Shown here: piece after piece, positions 39,609 to 48,673 of the stretch
How the letters are laid out: every line of letters starts with the position of its first letter
Position numbering within the stretch: position 1 is the stretch's first letter
Assembly (NCBI RefSeq): GCF_023716565.1
Contig: NZ_CP071848.1
Coordinates: forward strand, 62,001-126,000
Direction of reading: 5' to 3'
From: Vibrio sp. SCSIO 43136
Lineage (GTDB): Bacteria > Pseudomonadota > Gammaproteobacteria > Enterobacterales > Vibrionaceae
DNA: 64,000 nt
Made by a program: the position numbers and the translations under genes
The notes under the pieces: generated by a model
Told to the model about the DNA's origin: nothing
Seen by the model: only the letters and a program-made list of their open reading frames with translations
Database searches by the model: none

Positions 39609-40196
39609 GTGTGGCAAACATTGCGAACAAGTGGGAATGAGCAGCTAAAACTTTCGGCTCCAGGGACAGGGATCCGCGTTATCACGTTATGTGTTCTGCT
39701 TGTGCTTACTCTTTTGCGCATGGAAAGCGAATCAGTGGTTTGGTTGAGTTTAGGTTTGGGCGCTTTGCTTTTTGCTGAAGCAGGGATCGTACGGCCTCAA
39801 AGTGCATCAGTGTGGTCCACACTTGGACGTGCTGCAGGACTTTTCTTATTAGGACAACACTATTGGTGGCAGTTGGACCAATCGATGATTTGGTGGTTTC
39901 CTGCTTTGGTATTCGCCGCTGCAACCATGGCTTTCTTACTCTTATTACCTAAATTAGATAACATTTTACTGCCAGTGTTGTTGCTGGGCGTGAGTGCAAC
40001 TCAGTTAATCTGTGCTGTGGGTGAGTTATGGCTGGTGGACAGTGGCCGTTTCCCATTAACCAGTTTACTAGGCTGTCTGCTGTTATCTGCTGCCATTCTC
40101 ACGTCAGTTTCCAAGCATCAATTCAAGCCTTATTTGATGAGTTTGATATACATCATCGGTATTGTGGTGGTGACCCTAAGCGCATTATTCGGCTAA
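39609..40196 (+). CDS. YhhN-like integral membrane protein
   Basis: 195 residues with six to eight membrane segments and little else. The layout and neighbourhood (yhhM-, yhhL-, rsmD-ftsY genes nearby) suggest the YhhN family (TMEM86-like lysoplasmalogenases), but the sequence match I can make by eye is moderate. Start GTG, with AGAGGT 11 bases upstream. Followed by yecH 38 bases later. Confidence 0.6.
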   Translation: MWQTLRTSGNEQLKLSAPGTGIRVITLCVLLVLTLLRMESESVVWLSLGLGALLFAEAGIVRPQSASVWSTLGRAAGLFLLGQHYWWQLDQSMIWWFPALVFAAATMAFLLLLPKLDNILLPVLLLGVSATQLICAVGELWLVDSGRFPLTSLLGCLLLSAAILTSVSKHQFKPYLMSLIYIIGIVVVTLSALFG

Positions 40197-40234
40197 AATA
40201 GAGGGGACCTTTTCCACTTCTTAAGGAGTCCCCT

Positions 40235-40471
40235 TTGTCTGACTCAGTACACGGCCATGATCTAATGGCACTCATTGCGACATCACCACTGACTCTCGAA
40301 CAGCTGAAAGCTCAGGCTGCTCAGCAGTTTGGCCCACAAGCTCGCTTTCATACCTGTAAAATGAGCGACCTCAGCTTAGAACAGCTTTTAGAGTTTCTGA
40401 TTTCACGCAGCAAAGTCGTCGAAACAGAAGCGGGCCTTATGCTCAACAAAGACAGAATGTGTAACCACTAA
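40235..40471 (+). CDS. yecH: YecH-family small metal-binding protein
   Basis: 78 residues with the family pattern HGHDLM at the start, ARFHTCKMSDLSLEQLLEFL in the middle and a C-terminal KDRMCNH. Conserved His and Cys residues (H5, H7, H39, C41, C76, H78) suggest a metal site. Start TTG, with AAGGAG 7 bases upstream. Its last base overlaps the ATG of the next gene. Function unknown. Confidence 0.82.
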   Translation: MSDSVHGHDLMALIATSPLTLEQLKAQAAQQFGPQARFHTCKMSDLSLEQLLEFLISRSKVVETEAGLMLNKDRMCNH

Positions 40472-41061
40472 TGGATATTTTGTCCGCAGCAGTGATGCTG
40501 TTTTTGATCATGGACCCGTTGGGAAACCTGCCAGTTCTGCTGTCGATTCTCAAACACCTTGATCCAAAGCGTCGCCGTAAGATTCTGATAAGAGAGCTAT
40601 TTTTTGCGCTTCTTATCTTGATGCTGTTTTTGTTTACTGGTGAGAAGATTTTGACCTTCTTGCACGTTCAACCAGAAACACTCAGCATTTCAGGCGGCAT
40701 TATCCTGTTTATTATCGCTATCCGTTTGATTTTCCCAACCCCAGGAGGGGTGACTGGATTGGCGGCGGGGGAAGAGCCTTATATCGTCCCGATCGCTATT
40801 CCTATGATTGCTGGGCCTTCGGTGATTGCATCGCTATTGCTACTTTCCAACCAAGAGCCTGACCGCATTGGGGATTGGGCGCTAGCGGTATTGATGGCGT
40901 GGGGAGCGAGTTTCATCATTTTGATGTTCTATGACTTCTTCCACAAGTTACTCGGAGAGCGTGGCCTGCGTGCCATCGAACGCTTGATGGGCTTGTTGTT
41001 GGTGATCATCTCGACTCAAATGTTCTTAGATGGCATCAGTCGATATTTTAAACTGGCATAG
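40471..41061 (+). CDS. yhgN: MarC-family membrane protein YhgN
   Basis: 196 residues with six membrane segments of the MarC family. Motifs IMDPLGNLPVLLSILKHLDPKRRRKI (about 13-38), EEPYIVPIAIPMIAGPSVIA (about 105-124) and ERLMGLLLVIISTQMFLDGI near the end match E. coli YhgN closely. Function unproven; it is not a multidrug determinant. Starts on the last base of yecH, then a terminator follows. Confidence 0.93.
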   Translation: MDILSAAVMLFLIMDPLGNLPVLLSILKHLDPKRRRKILIRELFFALLILMLFLFTGEKILTFLHVQPETLSISGGIILFIIAIRLIFPTPGGVTGLAAGEEPYIVPIAIPMIAGPSVIASLLLLSNQEPDRIGDWALAVLMAWGASFIILMFYDFFHKLLGERGLRAIERLMGLLLVIISTQMFLDGISRYFKLA

Positions 41062-41092
41062 AAAGGGGGAGCACGATTGGCTCCCCCTTTTG
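41061..41092. terminator. Terminator after yhgN
   Basis: AAAGGGGGAGC / GCTCCCCCTTT-type stem around ACGATTG, with TTTT after; also usable by the convergent yhhL gene. Confidence 0.85.
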
Positions 41093-41113
41093 GTATTTAG
41101 TCGTAGATAGGTG

Positions 41114-41380
41114 TTAGGTCATGTATTTGCGTCTAAGGTCGAGCATGGCAAAAATACCAAAGACCAATATCGACCACTTTTCCCAGCGCGTCATCGGCAC
41201 TTTCTCGCCAAAGGCACCGATAAAAATCAGCATTTGAATAGCATGCATAAACAGTAAAAAACCTGTCATGATGTACAGAGCAATCGCCGCATTACCTGGA
41301 AATGGATGCACGATATTGACTAGCAGTACAAACCAGACAAATCCAATGGCGGCTTTCGCAAGCCAGATTAAATATTTCAT
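41114..41380 (-). CDS. yhhL: DUF1145 membrane protein YhhL
   Basis: 88 residues with two or three membrane segments. Motifs NIVHPFPGNA (about 22-31) and PMTRWEKWSILVFGIFAMLDLRRKYM at the end identify DUF1145. It follows rsmD with a 4-base ATGA overlap, as in E. coli. Function unknown. Confidence 0.9.
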   Translation of the reverse strand: MKYLIWLAKAAIGFVWFVLLVNIVHPFPGNAAIALYIMTGFLLFMHAIQMLIFIGAFGEKVPMTRWEKWSILVFGIFAMLDLRRKYMT

Positions 41381-41979
41381 CCATTCTCCCTAATGTATAG
41401 ACGGTAGCTAACTTGGCCGGCGGTTTTTTCGCGGTGTAGCTGCCATTGTGTCGGTAACCTTGGTAGCGCCAGCTCTTTTTCTGTTTCGATATATATCAGT
41501 GCGTTATCAGAAAGCCAACCATTGTCTTCAAGCTTAGTGATCGCCTCATCAAGTAAGCCTTGTCGAAATGGAGGATCAAGGAACACTAGGTCTACATCAG
41601 CTTGTCCTTGGGCTTCTAAGTGCTTGAGTGCGTCAGTATTGACCACGTCGATATTATCCGCTTTTAACTGATCACGGTTTTGGCACAACTGCTTATAAGC
41701 AGTTGGGTTCATTTCAAGCATAGTGACTTTTTTTGCTTGGCGCGACGCCGCTTCAAAACCAAGGCCACCAGAGCCTGCAAAGACATCCAAACAATTTGCG
41801 TACCCTACGTCGGCTGCAATCCAGTTAAACAAGGTTTCTTTTACTCGGTCTGTGGTTGGGCGTAGACCTTCTGCGTCGTGTACTGGTAGTTTACGGCCTC
41901 TCCATAGCCCACTGATGATTCGAATAAAACCACTGGCTTTTTGGTTTTGTGATGGGTTTGGCTGGCGACGTCTTCTCAT
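41377..41979 (-). CDS. rsmD: 16S rRNA m2G966 methyltransferase RsmD
   Basis: 200-residue SAM-dependent methyltransferase of 30S subunits. RIISGLWRGRKLPV (about 20-33) and RPTTDRVKETLFNW precede the SAM motif DVFAGSGGLGFEAASR (about 65-80). The catalytic NPPY-type motif reads LDPPFR (about 133-138). ATG 41979 is chosen because the basic MRRRRQPN start fits the family; the frame stays open for another 93 codons upstream across the ftsY start, on the other strand, which is not plausible. Divergent from ftsY. Confidence 0.95.
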   Translation of the reverse strand: MRRRRQPNPSQNQKASGFIRIISGLWRGRKLPVHDAEGLRPTTDRVKETLFNWIAADVGYANCLDVFAGSGGLGFEAASRQAKKVTMLEMNPTAYKQLCQNRDQLKADNIDVVNTDALKHLEAQGQADVDLVFLDPPFRQGLLDEAITKLEDNGWLSDNALIYIETEKELALPRLPTQWQLHREKTAGQVSYRLYIRENG

Positions 41980-42079
41980 AGATTTTTTGACCGCAAATAA
42001 AATGATAGTATGGTTAGAATTTACCGAAGTGTACCAAAACTCTACTAGGAGTTTGGTAGAAAGATCGTTAGGAACCCAA

Positions 42080-43312
42080 ATGACATCGAAGAAAAAGCGC
42101 GGATTGCTGTCGTGGCTCGGTTTTGGTGATGAAGAGCAAAAAGAAAACCAACAGCCACAAACCCCAGTTGAAGAAGCTGAGCAAAACCCAGTTTCTGAAT
42201 CCACTGAGCAATCTGAGCCAAGTGCAGACGCTGAGCAAGCGCCTGCGCAATCAGACATCGTAGAGCCTCAGGAAGAAATTAAACCAGAGCTTGAGGCAGA
42301 GCAAGAACCAGTAGCACAAGCAGAGCAGAGCGAGGAAGTGGTTGAAGAGCCGCAAACAGTTGCTCGCGTACAAGAACAACAAAAACCCACCGAGAGCTTT
42401 TTTGAGCGCCTAAAACGTAGCTTACGTCGTACCAAAGAAAACATTGGTGCAGGCTTCTTTGGTCTGTTTAAAGGCAAAGAGATCGATGACGAGCTTTTCG
42501 AAGAACTTGAAGAGCAGCTTTTGATCGCCGATGTTGGCATGGATACCACCATGAAAATTATCGACAGCCTGACCGAGAAAGCGAGCCACAAACAGCTAAA
42601 AGATGGTGAAGCCCTATACGGCTTACTCAAAGAAGAGATGGCTGAGATCTTGTCTGAGGTCGAGCAGCCTTTGGTCGTGGACAGTGGCAAAACCCCTTAC
42701 GTTATTCTAATGGTGGGTGTGAATGGTGTGGGTAAAACCACCACCATTGGTAAGCTGGCAAAACAGTTCCAGAGCGAAGGCAAGAAAGTTATGCTGGCGG
42801 CGGGCGATACGTTCCGTGCAGCGGCGGTTGAGCAGCTACAAGTTTGGGGCGAGCGCAATGACGTGCCAGTGATTGCTCAACATACTGGAGCGGACAGCGC
42901 ATCGGTGATTTACGATGCCATTGAAGCAGCCAAAGCGCGTGGTGTCGATGTGGTGATTGCTGATACGGCAGGTCGACTACAGAACAAAGCCAACCTGATG
43001 GAAGAGCTGCGCAAAATTGTTCGAGTGATGAAAAAGATTGATGATAGTGCGCCGCATGAAATCATGCTGACCTTGGACGCAGCAACAGGCCAAAATGCGA
43101 TTAGCCAAGCTAAACTATTTAGCGATGTTGCGCCGCTAACAGGTATCACCCTGACTAAACTTGATGGTACTGCTAAAGGTGGTGTGATCTTCGCTATTGC
43201 AGATCAGTTTAAGATCCCAATCCGCTACATTGGTGTGGGTGAGGGCATTGACGATCTTCGTCCATTTACGTCCAAAGATTATATCGAAGCGCTATTTAGC
43301 CGCGAAGAATAA
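42080..43312 (+). CDS. ftsY: Signal recognition particle receptor FtsY
   Basis: 410-residue SRP receptor GTPase for cotranslational membrane targeting. The N-terminal part (about 15-110) is very acidic with many Glu/Gln repeats (the A domain, membrane associating), then the N and G domains. G1 GVNGVGKTTTIGKLAK (about 213-228), DTAGR (about 294) and TKLDGTAKGG (about 364-373) are present. ATG 42080 gives the MTSKKKRGLLSWLGFG lipid-binding start; a longer frame back to 41723 runs through rsmD. First of ftsY-ftsE-ftsX-rpoH. Confidence 0.96.
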   Translation: MTSKKKRGLLSWLGFGDEEQKENQQPQTPVEEAEQNPVSESTEQSEPSADAEQAPAQSDIVEPQEEIKPELEAEQEPVAQAEQSEEVVEEPQTVARVQEQQKPTESFFERLKRSLRRTKENIGAGFFGLFKGKEIDDELFEELEEQLLIADVGMDTTMKIIDSLTEKASHKQLKDGEALYGLLKEEMAEILSEVEQPLVVDSGKTPYVILMVGVNGVGKTTTIGKLAKQFQSEGKKVMLAAGDTFRAAAVEQLQVWGERNDVPVIAQHTGADSASVIYDAIEAAKARGVDVVIADTAGRLQNKANLMEELRKIVRVMKKIDDSAPHEIMLTLDAATGQNAISQAKLFSDVAPLTGITLTKLDGTAKGGVIFAIADQFKIPIRYIGVGEGIDDLRPFTSKDYIEALFSREE

Positions 43313-43323
43313 AGGATGATTGA

Positions 43324-43998
43324 GTGATTAGGTTTCAGCAGGTAAGCAAAGCCTATCGGGGTGGTCGTCAAGCGTTGCAAAAAGTTGACTTCCACCTGCG
43401 TCGTGGCGAAATGGCATTTCTGGGCGGGCATTCAGGGGCGGGCAAAAGTACCTTGCTTAAGCTCATTTGTGCGATAGAAAGACCGACCGACGGCAAGATC
43501 AGCTTTAATGGTCATGACGTGACTCGTATTCAGCCTAAAGATATCCCTTACTTGCGTCGAAACATTGGCATCGTGTTTCAAGACCATTGTCTACTCATGG
43601 ACCGCACGGTCTATGACAATGTTGCGTTGCCAATGCGCATTGAGTCGGTGTCTGAAAATGAAATCAAACGCCGAGTAAACGCCGCACTAGATAAAACCGA
43701 CTTGTTAGATAAAGCTCGCTGTTACCCAAGCCAACTCTCTGGCGGTGAGCAGCAGCGAGTAGGGATAGCTCGAGCAGTTGTGAATCGACCAACCTTGCTG
43801 TTGGCTGATGAGCCGACAGGTAACTTGGACAGCGACCTATCCAACCGAGTACTTAGCCTGTTTGGTGAGTTTAATCGCGCCGGTGTGACCGTCTTGTTTG
43901 CGACTCACGATGTCGACATGATGAATACTCGTCCGCAGTACCGACGCTTAGAACTCAATCAAGGCTTTTTAAGTGAGGTAGACTCTTATGGGCGCTAA
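43324..43998 (+). CDS. ftsE: Cell-division ABC ATPase FtsE
   Basis: 224-residue ATPase partner of FtsX, which activates peptidoglycan hydrolases (EnvC-AmiA/B) at the septum. Walker [10 protein letters not shown] (about 36-44), signature LSGGEQQR (about 139-146) and Walker [11 protein letters not shown] (about 159-168) are intact. Start GTG at 43324 with AAGGATGA upstream. Its end overlaps ftsX by 11 bases. Confidence 0.96.
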   Translation: MIRFQQVSKAYRGGRQALQKVDFHLRRGEMAFLGGHSGAGKSTLLKLICAIERPTDGKISFNGHDVTRIQPKDIPYLRRNIGIVFQDHCLLMDRTVYDNVALPMRIESVSENEIKRRVNAALDKTDLLDKARCYPSQLSGGEQQRVGIARAVVNRPTLLLADEPTGNLDSDLSNRVLSLFGEFNRAGVTVLFATHDVDMMNTRPQYRRLELNQGFLSEVDSYGR

Positions 43999-44920
43999 AT
44001 CTGGGCCAAAGACCGATGGCTTTTTTAAGGTCCATATCAAGCAAGCGCGTCGAGCCTTATTTGAACTGACCCAGCGACCTTTAGGCAGTTTACTGACCCT
44101 CGCGGTGATCAGTGTCGCACTGACATTACCTGCTAGCTTGTATTTGGTCGGCAAAAATCTATCTGTGGTGGCACAAGGCATGAGTGCTTCATCGCAAGTG
44201 AATGTTTTCTTGCAAGAAGACTTAGCCGAAGCTCGCATCATGGTGCTTAAAGATCAACTGGAGAGTTGGGACACCATCCAAACCATTGACTATGTCTCTT
44301 CGCAGCAAGGTCTTGAAGACATGAGTCGTCATGCTGGCCTTGAACAAGCGTTGTCTATGTTAGAAGAGTTTGCTTTACCCGCTGTGTTAGTAGTCACACC
44401 GTCAGTGGATAAGCAACCTTCGCTGGGAGAGCTGCGCAATGAGCTGCAAAATATCCAAGAAGTGACGGATGTGCGCATGGATCAAGATTGGTTTGAGCGC
44501 TTAAGTGCCATTTACCGCTTAGCGACAGGGTTAGCGTTGGCATTAGGGGTACTGATGCTGGGAGCGGTTTTCTTGATCGTGGGTAATACGTTGCGATTTA
44601 ACGTATTGGCACATAAAGAAGAAATCAAAGTGATGAAACTTATCGGCGCAACAGACAGCTTTATCCTGCGACCTTATCTTTACACTGGGGTATGGTTTGG
44701 TGGGTTAAGTGCCGTATGCGCATGGATCGTCACGGCGGTTATCACCATTTTGCTCAACGGTGCGGTAGAAGATTTAGCTATTTCTTATGACAGTAGCTTT
44801 AGATTGATCGGCATGAGTTGGGACGAAACCTTTCTACTCCTGATGATTGGCACAGGCCTTGGACTGGCTGCTGCCAAGCTTTCTGCTCAGCGTCATCTAA
44901 ATGAAATTGAACCTGTGTAG
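43988..44920 (+). CDS. ftsX: Cell-division membrane protein FtsX
   Basis: 310-residue permease-like subunit. Cytoplasmic N-terminus, first membrane helix at about 30-55, a large periplasmic loop (about 56-170) with an FtsX extracellular domain, and three helices at about 180-300. Includes LGAVFLIVGNTLRFNVLAHKEEIKVMKLIGAT, the FtsX/MacB motif. Coupled to ftsE by overlap and followed by rpoH. Confidence 0.95.
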   Translation: MGAKSGPKTDGFFKVHIKQARRALFELTQRPLGSLLTLAVISVALTLPASLYLVGKNLSVVAQGMSASSQVNVFLQEDLAEARIMVLKDQLESWDTIQTIDYVSSQQGLEDMSRHAGLEQALSMLEEFALPAVLVVTPSVDKQPSLGELRNELQNIQEVTDVRMDQDWFERLSAIYRLATGLALALGVLMLGAVFLIVGNTLRFNVLAHKEEIKVMKLIGATDSFILRPYLYTGVWFGGLSAVCAWIVTAVITILLNGAVEDLAISYDSSFRLIGMSWDETFLLLMIGTGLGLAAAKLSAQRHLNEIEPV

Positions 44921-44965
44921 CATTTTTAGGTCTTACCTTTGCTTAGCTCGCATTACTCAAAACTA

Positions 44966-44994
44966 TTGACTTGTGCTGGGCAAAGATCTATGAA
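44966..44994 (+). promoter_or_regulatory. Candidate sigma-70 promoter of rpoH
   Basis: TTGACT (44966-44971) and TATGAA (44989-44994) with a 17-base spacer, 133 bases before rpoH. The long leader (to 45126) could carry thermosensor-type structure as in E. coli; I did not resolve one. Confidence 0.4.
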
Positions 44995-45126
44995 TAATAG
45001 GCTTCCCTTTGATGAACTGTGAAAGATTGTGCATTAAATGCCGTTCATATTAGGTTCAACAAAGTCCCGCTAGACTTTCAAACCTAGCAAAAAGTAAATT
45101 GTAGAGATATCCGAGGTACCAACTGA

Positions 45127-45984
45127 ATGACTAACCAAGCATATCCAATGGCACTAGTAACTCAAGATAGCTTAGATAGCTATATCCGTTCGGCGAACAG
45201 CTACCCAATGCTGACGGCTGAAGAGGAGCGTGAACTGGCTGAGAGATTGCACTACAAAGGTGAGATTGAGGCAGCGAAAGGGCTGATCTTGTCACACTTG
45301 CGTTTCGTTGTTCATGTGGCACGTGGTTATTCTGGCTACGGTTTACCAATGGCTGATCTGGTTCAAGAAGGCAATATCGGACTGATGAAAGCGGTTAAAC
45401 GCTTCAACCCAGAGGTGGGTGTCCGTCTAGTCTCGTTTGCAGTGCATTGGATCAAAGCCGAAATTCATGAGTTTGTGCTACGAAACTGGCGTATTGTTAA
45501 AGTAGCCACCACAAAAGCTCAGCGTAAATTGTTCTTCAACCTACGTAAGTCCAAGAAGCGCTTGGGCTGGTTTAATAGTGGTGAAGTAGAAACCGTTGCC
45601 CGTGAGTTGGGTGTTGAGCCATCAGAAGTGCGAGAGATGGAATCTCGTCTCGCAGCGCAAGATGCGGCGTTTGATATGTCAAACGATGATGACGAAGGCT
45701 CTAGCAACTACTCGGCACCAATGTATTACCTAGAAGACAAACATTCTGATGTTGCAGACAACGTCGAAGCGTCTAACTGGGAGCAGCATACTAACAATCG
45801 CTTGAGCCAAGCATTGTCGAGCCTAGACGAGCGCAGTCAGCACATTGTTCGCTCTCGTTGGCTAGATGACCAAAAAGCGACTTTGCAAGAGCTTGCAGAT
45901 ACCTATGGTGTGTCCGCAGAGCGTATTCGTCAGCTAGAAAAAAATGCGATGAAAAAGCTTAAGCAAGCCGTTGGCGATTTCTGA
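45127..45984 (+). CDS. rpoH: Heat-shock sigma factor RpoH (sigma-32)
   Basis: 285-residue alternative sigma factor for heat-shock genes. Region 2 [38 protein letters not shown] (about 77-115) is followed by the RpoH box [17 protein letters not shown] (about 133-149), unique to sigma-32. Region 4 ends with [20 protein letters not shown]. Conserved place after ftsYEX. A terminator follows directly. Confidence 0.97.
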   Translation: MTNQAYPMALVTQDSLDSYIRSANSYPMLTAEEERELAERLHYKGEIEAAKGLILSHLRFVVHVARGYSGYGLPMADLVQEGNIGLMKAVKRFNPEVGVRLVSFAVHWIKAEIHEFVLRNWRIVKVATTKAQRKLFFNLRKSKKRLGWFNSGEVETVARELGVEPSEVREMESRLAAQDAAFDMSNDDDEGSSNYSAPMYYLEDKHSDVADNVEASNWEQHTNNRLSQALSSLDERSQHIVRSRWLDDQKATLQELADTYGVSAERIRQLEKNAMKKLKQAVGDF

Positions 45985-46002
45985 TCCCCAAGCATAGAAT
46001 TT

Positions 46003-46036
46003 GAAAAAACCGAGATCTTAGGATCTCGGTTTTTTT
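46003..46036 (+). terminator. Terminator after rpoH
   Basis: AAAAAACCGAGATC / GATCTCGGTTTTTTT with a TTAG loop. Confidence 0.93.
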
Positions 46037-46067
46037 ATACCTGTAGATCGAGAGTGGAACAGCTTTC

Positions 46068-46254
46068 TGTGGATAACTCTGTGAGTTGATGGTTCGAAAA
46101 TTGAGTGAAAACCCCATCTGATCGGCCTTTGTCGTCGCTGCGGCTTTGGGGATATTGTTTTTATTACTCACACTTAAATCAGGATCATTACTATATCTTG
46201 TGGATCAAAGATCCAAAAAACACTTTATCAACGCAATCCACAGTTTTATCCACA
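46068..46254. promoter_or_regulatory. DnaA-box cluster between rpoH and glpE
   Basis: Two exact DnaA boxes in opposite orientation: TGTGGATAA (46068-46076) and TTATCCACA (46246-46254). Two near matches lie between them, TGTGGATCA (46199-46207) and CAATCCACA (46234-46242). This 328-base gap has no gene and is otherwise AT-rich. It may titrate DnaA or link glpE/glpG or rpoH transcription to replication. Possible glpE -10 at TACAAT 46324-46329. Confidence 0.6.
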
Positions 46255-46364
46255 AAAGGTGAAAATCTGCACACTGGTTGGGCGTGTTTTATAGGGTGTT
46301 TCCCTGTGAGCCTTTGGATACGTTACAATGATTGCAAAAATAGTCAGCAAAAATAAGGAAGAGC

Positions 46365-46685
46365 ATGGAATCGTTTCAACATATTGATGTAAAGGCTGCG
46401 CAGCAGATGGTTGCTGAGCAACAAGCGGTGATGGTGGACATTCGTGACCCACAGTCTTTTGCCATTAGTCACCCAAGTGATGCGTTTCATTTGACCAACG
46501 ATTCGATCGTCGAGTTTATGCAGCAGTATGATTTTGAACACCCTGTCTTGGTCATGTGCTACCACGGTGTCAGTAGCCAAGGGGCGGCACAGTATTTGAT
46601 TAACCAAGGTTTTGAACAGGTTTATAGTGTGGATGGCGGATTTGCTGAGTGGCAAAAACACCAACTTCCTGTGCAAGGCCAATAA
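46365..46685 (+). CDS. glpE: Thiosulfate sulfurtransferase GlpE (rhodanese)
   Basis: 106-residue single-domain rhodanese moving sulfane sulfur from thiosulfate to cyanide or thiol acceptors such as thioredoxin. The active-site loop CYHGVSSQG (about 65-73) holds the catalytic Cys; VDIRDPQSF (about 25-33) is the other family motif. AAGGAAG ribosome binding site. Followed by glpG 12 bases later, as in E. coli (glpEGR). Confidence 0.94.
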   Translation: MESFQHIDVKAAQQMVAEQQAVMVDIRDPQSFAISHPSDAFHLTNDSIVEFMQQYDFEHPVLVMCYHGVSSQGAAQYLINQGFEQVYSVDGGFAEWQKHQLPVQGQ

Positions 46686-46697
46686 GAGAGGTTGCCT

Positions 46698-47534
46698 ATG
46701 CAGCGACTGTTTGTGCTTGATAATCCTCGTTTAGGTCAGGCATTTATTGATTACATGGCTTCACGTCAGATTGAACTCAACATGATGCCCGAAGGTGGTG
46801 GTCAATTTGCGTTGTGGTTGATGGACGATCAGTACCTAGTTGAAGCTCAAGCAGAACTGAAGCACTTTCTCGCCAATCCACAAGCTGCCAAATACCAGGC
46901 GGCATCGTGGGATATGGCAGAAACGAGGACCAGTAACTTTCACTACCAAACGCCAAGCCTGCTTAAGATGGTGAAAGCCAAAGCGGGGCCATTGACCCTG
47001 TTGATTATGGTGGTTGCCATGGCTGTGTTTGGTCTCCAGCAGTTTGGGTTTGGTCGAGAAGTATTTACTGCGTTGCATTTTCCTGCATACGCTGAGCAGA
47101 AACTAGAGCTGTGGCGCTGGGTTTCTCATGCTGTGCTGCATTTCTCCGTCACTCACATCGTGTTTAATTTATTGTGGTGGTGGCAGTTTGGAGGTGATAT
47201 CGAGCAAAAGCTTGGTAGTGGCAAACTGCTGCAACTGTTTTTGTTGTCAGGTGCGGTCTCTGGTGCGGGTCAGTTTTGGTTCGAAGGGGCTAATTTTGGT
47301 GGGCTGTCTGGCGTCGTTTACGCTTTGCTCGGTTACATCTGGATGTTGACCTGGCGAGCACCTGAGAAGGGTGTCATCGTCGCTAAGCCGATTGTAGGCT
47401 TTATGTTGGTTTGGTTGGTGCTTGGATATGCTCAATCTTTCATGGCAATAGCCAACACCGCCCACCTATTGGGACTGCTGAGTGGTATCGCTTTAGGGTT
47501 ATGGGATACAAACAGCACGTCAAAGCGTGCCTGA
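46698..47534 (+). CDS. glpG: Rhomboid intramembrane serine protease GlpG
   Basis: 278 residues: a cytoplasmic N-terminal domain (about 1-80), then six membrane segments. The catalytic Ser is in GLSGVVYALLGY (about 200) and the catalytic His in NTAHLLGLLSG (about 253); HIVFNLLWWW (about 150) provides the oxyanion His and Asn. ATG 46698 is chosen over an in-frame TTG at 46692 because GAGAGG sits at proper spacing. Degrades orphan membrane-protein subunits. A strong terminator follows. Confidence 0.95.
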   Translation: MQRLFVLDNPRLGQAFIDYMASRQIELNMMPEGGGQFALWLMDDQYLVEAQAELKHFLANPQAAKYQAASWDMAETRTSNFHYQTPSLLKMVKAKAGPLTLLIMVVAMAVFGLQQFGFGREVFTALHFPAYAEQKLELWRWVSHAVLHFSVTHIVFNLLWWWQFGGDIEQKLGSGKLLQLFLLSGAVSGAGQFWFEGANFGGLSGVVYALLGYIWMLTWRAPEKGVIVAKPIVGFMLVWLVLGYAQSFMAIANTAHLLGLLSGIALGLWDTNSTSKRA

Positions 47535-47537
47535 ATA

Positions 47538-47574
47538 AAAAAACGGCTCACCTAACGATGAGCCGTTTTTTTGT
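47538..47574. terminator. Bidirectional terminator between glpG and the FliL-like gene
   Basis: AAAAAAACGGCTCA / TGAGCCGTTTTTTT with an 8-base loop; A and T tracts serve both converging genes. Confidence 0.93.
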
Positions 47575-47583
47575 CTTGAAGCA

Positions 47584-47994
47584 TTACTGATACAGGTATT
47601 TAGTAAACAGTAGATCGGAAATGACGGTTTTTCCTGTTTCCGCCAGTAGTAGCTCGTTGAGCTCATCAATCAGCAATTTACGTAAATCTTCTCGTCCGGA
47701 AAGTGAACGCACCATATCTTCACTTTGCTGACCGAGAGTTTCGACGATAGCGTCACGGATCAGCGGGTTATGTTGCTCTAGCATAGGCACGTAAGTTGGG
47801 TCGTTGACCATGATGTCGATACGTACTTGCAAATAGCCCAGCTTTTTACCCGTGGTATGGAAGTTGGTCGTAAGGTCAGGCTGAAGCGTGTAGTAAGAAA
47901 ATTGTGGCCCTGCTTTTTCCTCTTCAGCGTGAGCGCTAAATGGTAACAATACCGCTAGGATAAGCAGCAGCTTGGCGTACATATGTTGGTACAT
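47584..47994 (-). CDS. FliL-like periplasmic or membrane-anchored protein
   Basis: 136 residues with an N-terminal signal peptide or anchor (about 5-23, ending AHAEEE), followed by a FliL-type domain: GYLQVRIDIMVNDPTYVPMLEQHNPLIRDAIVETLGQQS... RKLLIDELNELL. FliL proteins bind the flagellar stator; this one lies outside any flagellar cluster and is a known solitary Vibrio paralogue. Start 47994 (ATG) is used; a second ATG 12 bases in is equally possible. Divergent from ubiC. Confidence 0.8.
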   Translation of the reverse strand: MYQHMYAKLLLILAVLLPFSAHAEEEKAGPQFSYYTLQPDLTTNFHTTGKKLGYLQVRIDIMVNDPTYVPMLEQHNPLIRDAIVETLGQQSEDMVRSLSGREDLRKLLIDELNELLLAETGKTVISDLLFTKYLYQ

Positions 47995-48133
47995 AATTGT
48001 ATCTTTTTTGTTGTCGTTAATGATGAGCCGAGTGACGAATTTGTCTGTTACAATAGTGAGTCAACAGTGGCGAAAAAGAAAGCAAAAAAATTGCGTCGTG
48101 CGCTAATTGTAATGCGATAAGTAGAATAATGGT

Positions 48134-48673
48134 ATGGAAGAGTTGAGAACCTTGTACTTTACTGCACTCAAGGATGTGCAGTGGTGTCAGCCTGAGAATT
48201 TTGATTTTAGTTGTAGTAGGTCTCGCCGTTGGCTGTTGGAACAAGGCTCGTTATCACGAATGCTTGCCGAGCAGTGTCAATCATTGAGTGTTGACCTGCT
48301 GACCAACCAAAACATGGCCGCCTCTGAGCTAACAGCGCAAGAAAGTCATAAAATTAGCGACCAATCCTGTTGGTTGCGAGAAGTGATCTTAAAAGGTGAT
48401 GATAAGGCTTGGGTATTGGGGCGTACTTTGATCCCTGAGTCTTCTCTCATTGACCAGCAATATGATCTATCCCGCCAAGGCGATATTCCTTTGGGTTTGA
48501 CGGTATTTAGTGCCGAGGATGTTCGTCGAGATGCACTGGAAGTCGGCATTGCAAATACACCCAATGGTGAACTGCTAGCCCGCCGTTCACGTTTGTGGAT
48601 GAACAATAAACCTATGTTAGTGGCAGAACTATTTCTGCCAGATGCCCCGATTTATATCAAGGAGAAGGCATAA
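48134..48673 (+). CDS. ubiC: Chorismate pyruvate-lyase UbiC
   Basis: 179-residue enzyme releasing pyruvate from chorismate to make 4-hydroxybenzoate, the first step of ubiquinone synthesis. Family blocks: WLLEQGSLSRML (about 33-44), CWLREVILKGDDKAWVLGRTLIP (about 79-101) with the substrate Arg and Gly-Arg, and LARRSRLW...LVAELFLP at the end with the active-site Glu. The stop touches the ubiA ATG directly. Confidence 0.95.
   Translation: MEELRTLYFTALKDVQWCQPENFDFSCSRSRRWLLEQGSLSRMLAEQCQSLSVDLLTNQNMAASELTAQESHKISDQSCWLREVILKGDDKAWVLGRTLIPESSLIDQQYDLSRQGDIPLGLTVFSAEDVRRDALEVGIANTPNGELLARRSRLWMNNKPMLVAELFLPDAPIYIKEKA

Noticed and set aside
41723..42079. Upstream extension of ftsY
   Set aside because: It runs antisense through rsmD; the FtsY family starts at 42080.
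41980..42258. Upstream extension of rsmD
   Set aside because: It is antisense to the Glu/Gln-rich ftsY start, giving Cys/Ser-rich nonsense.
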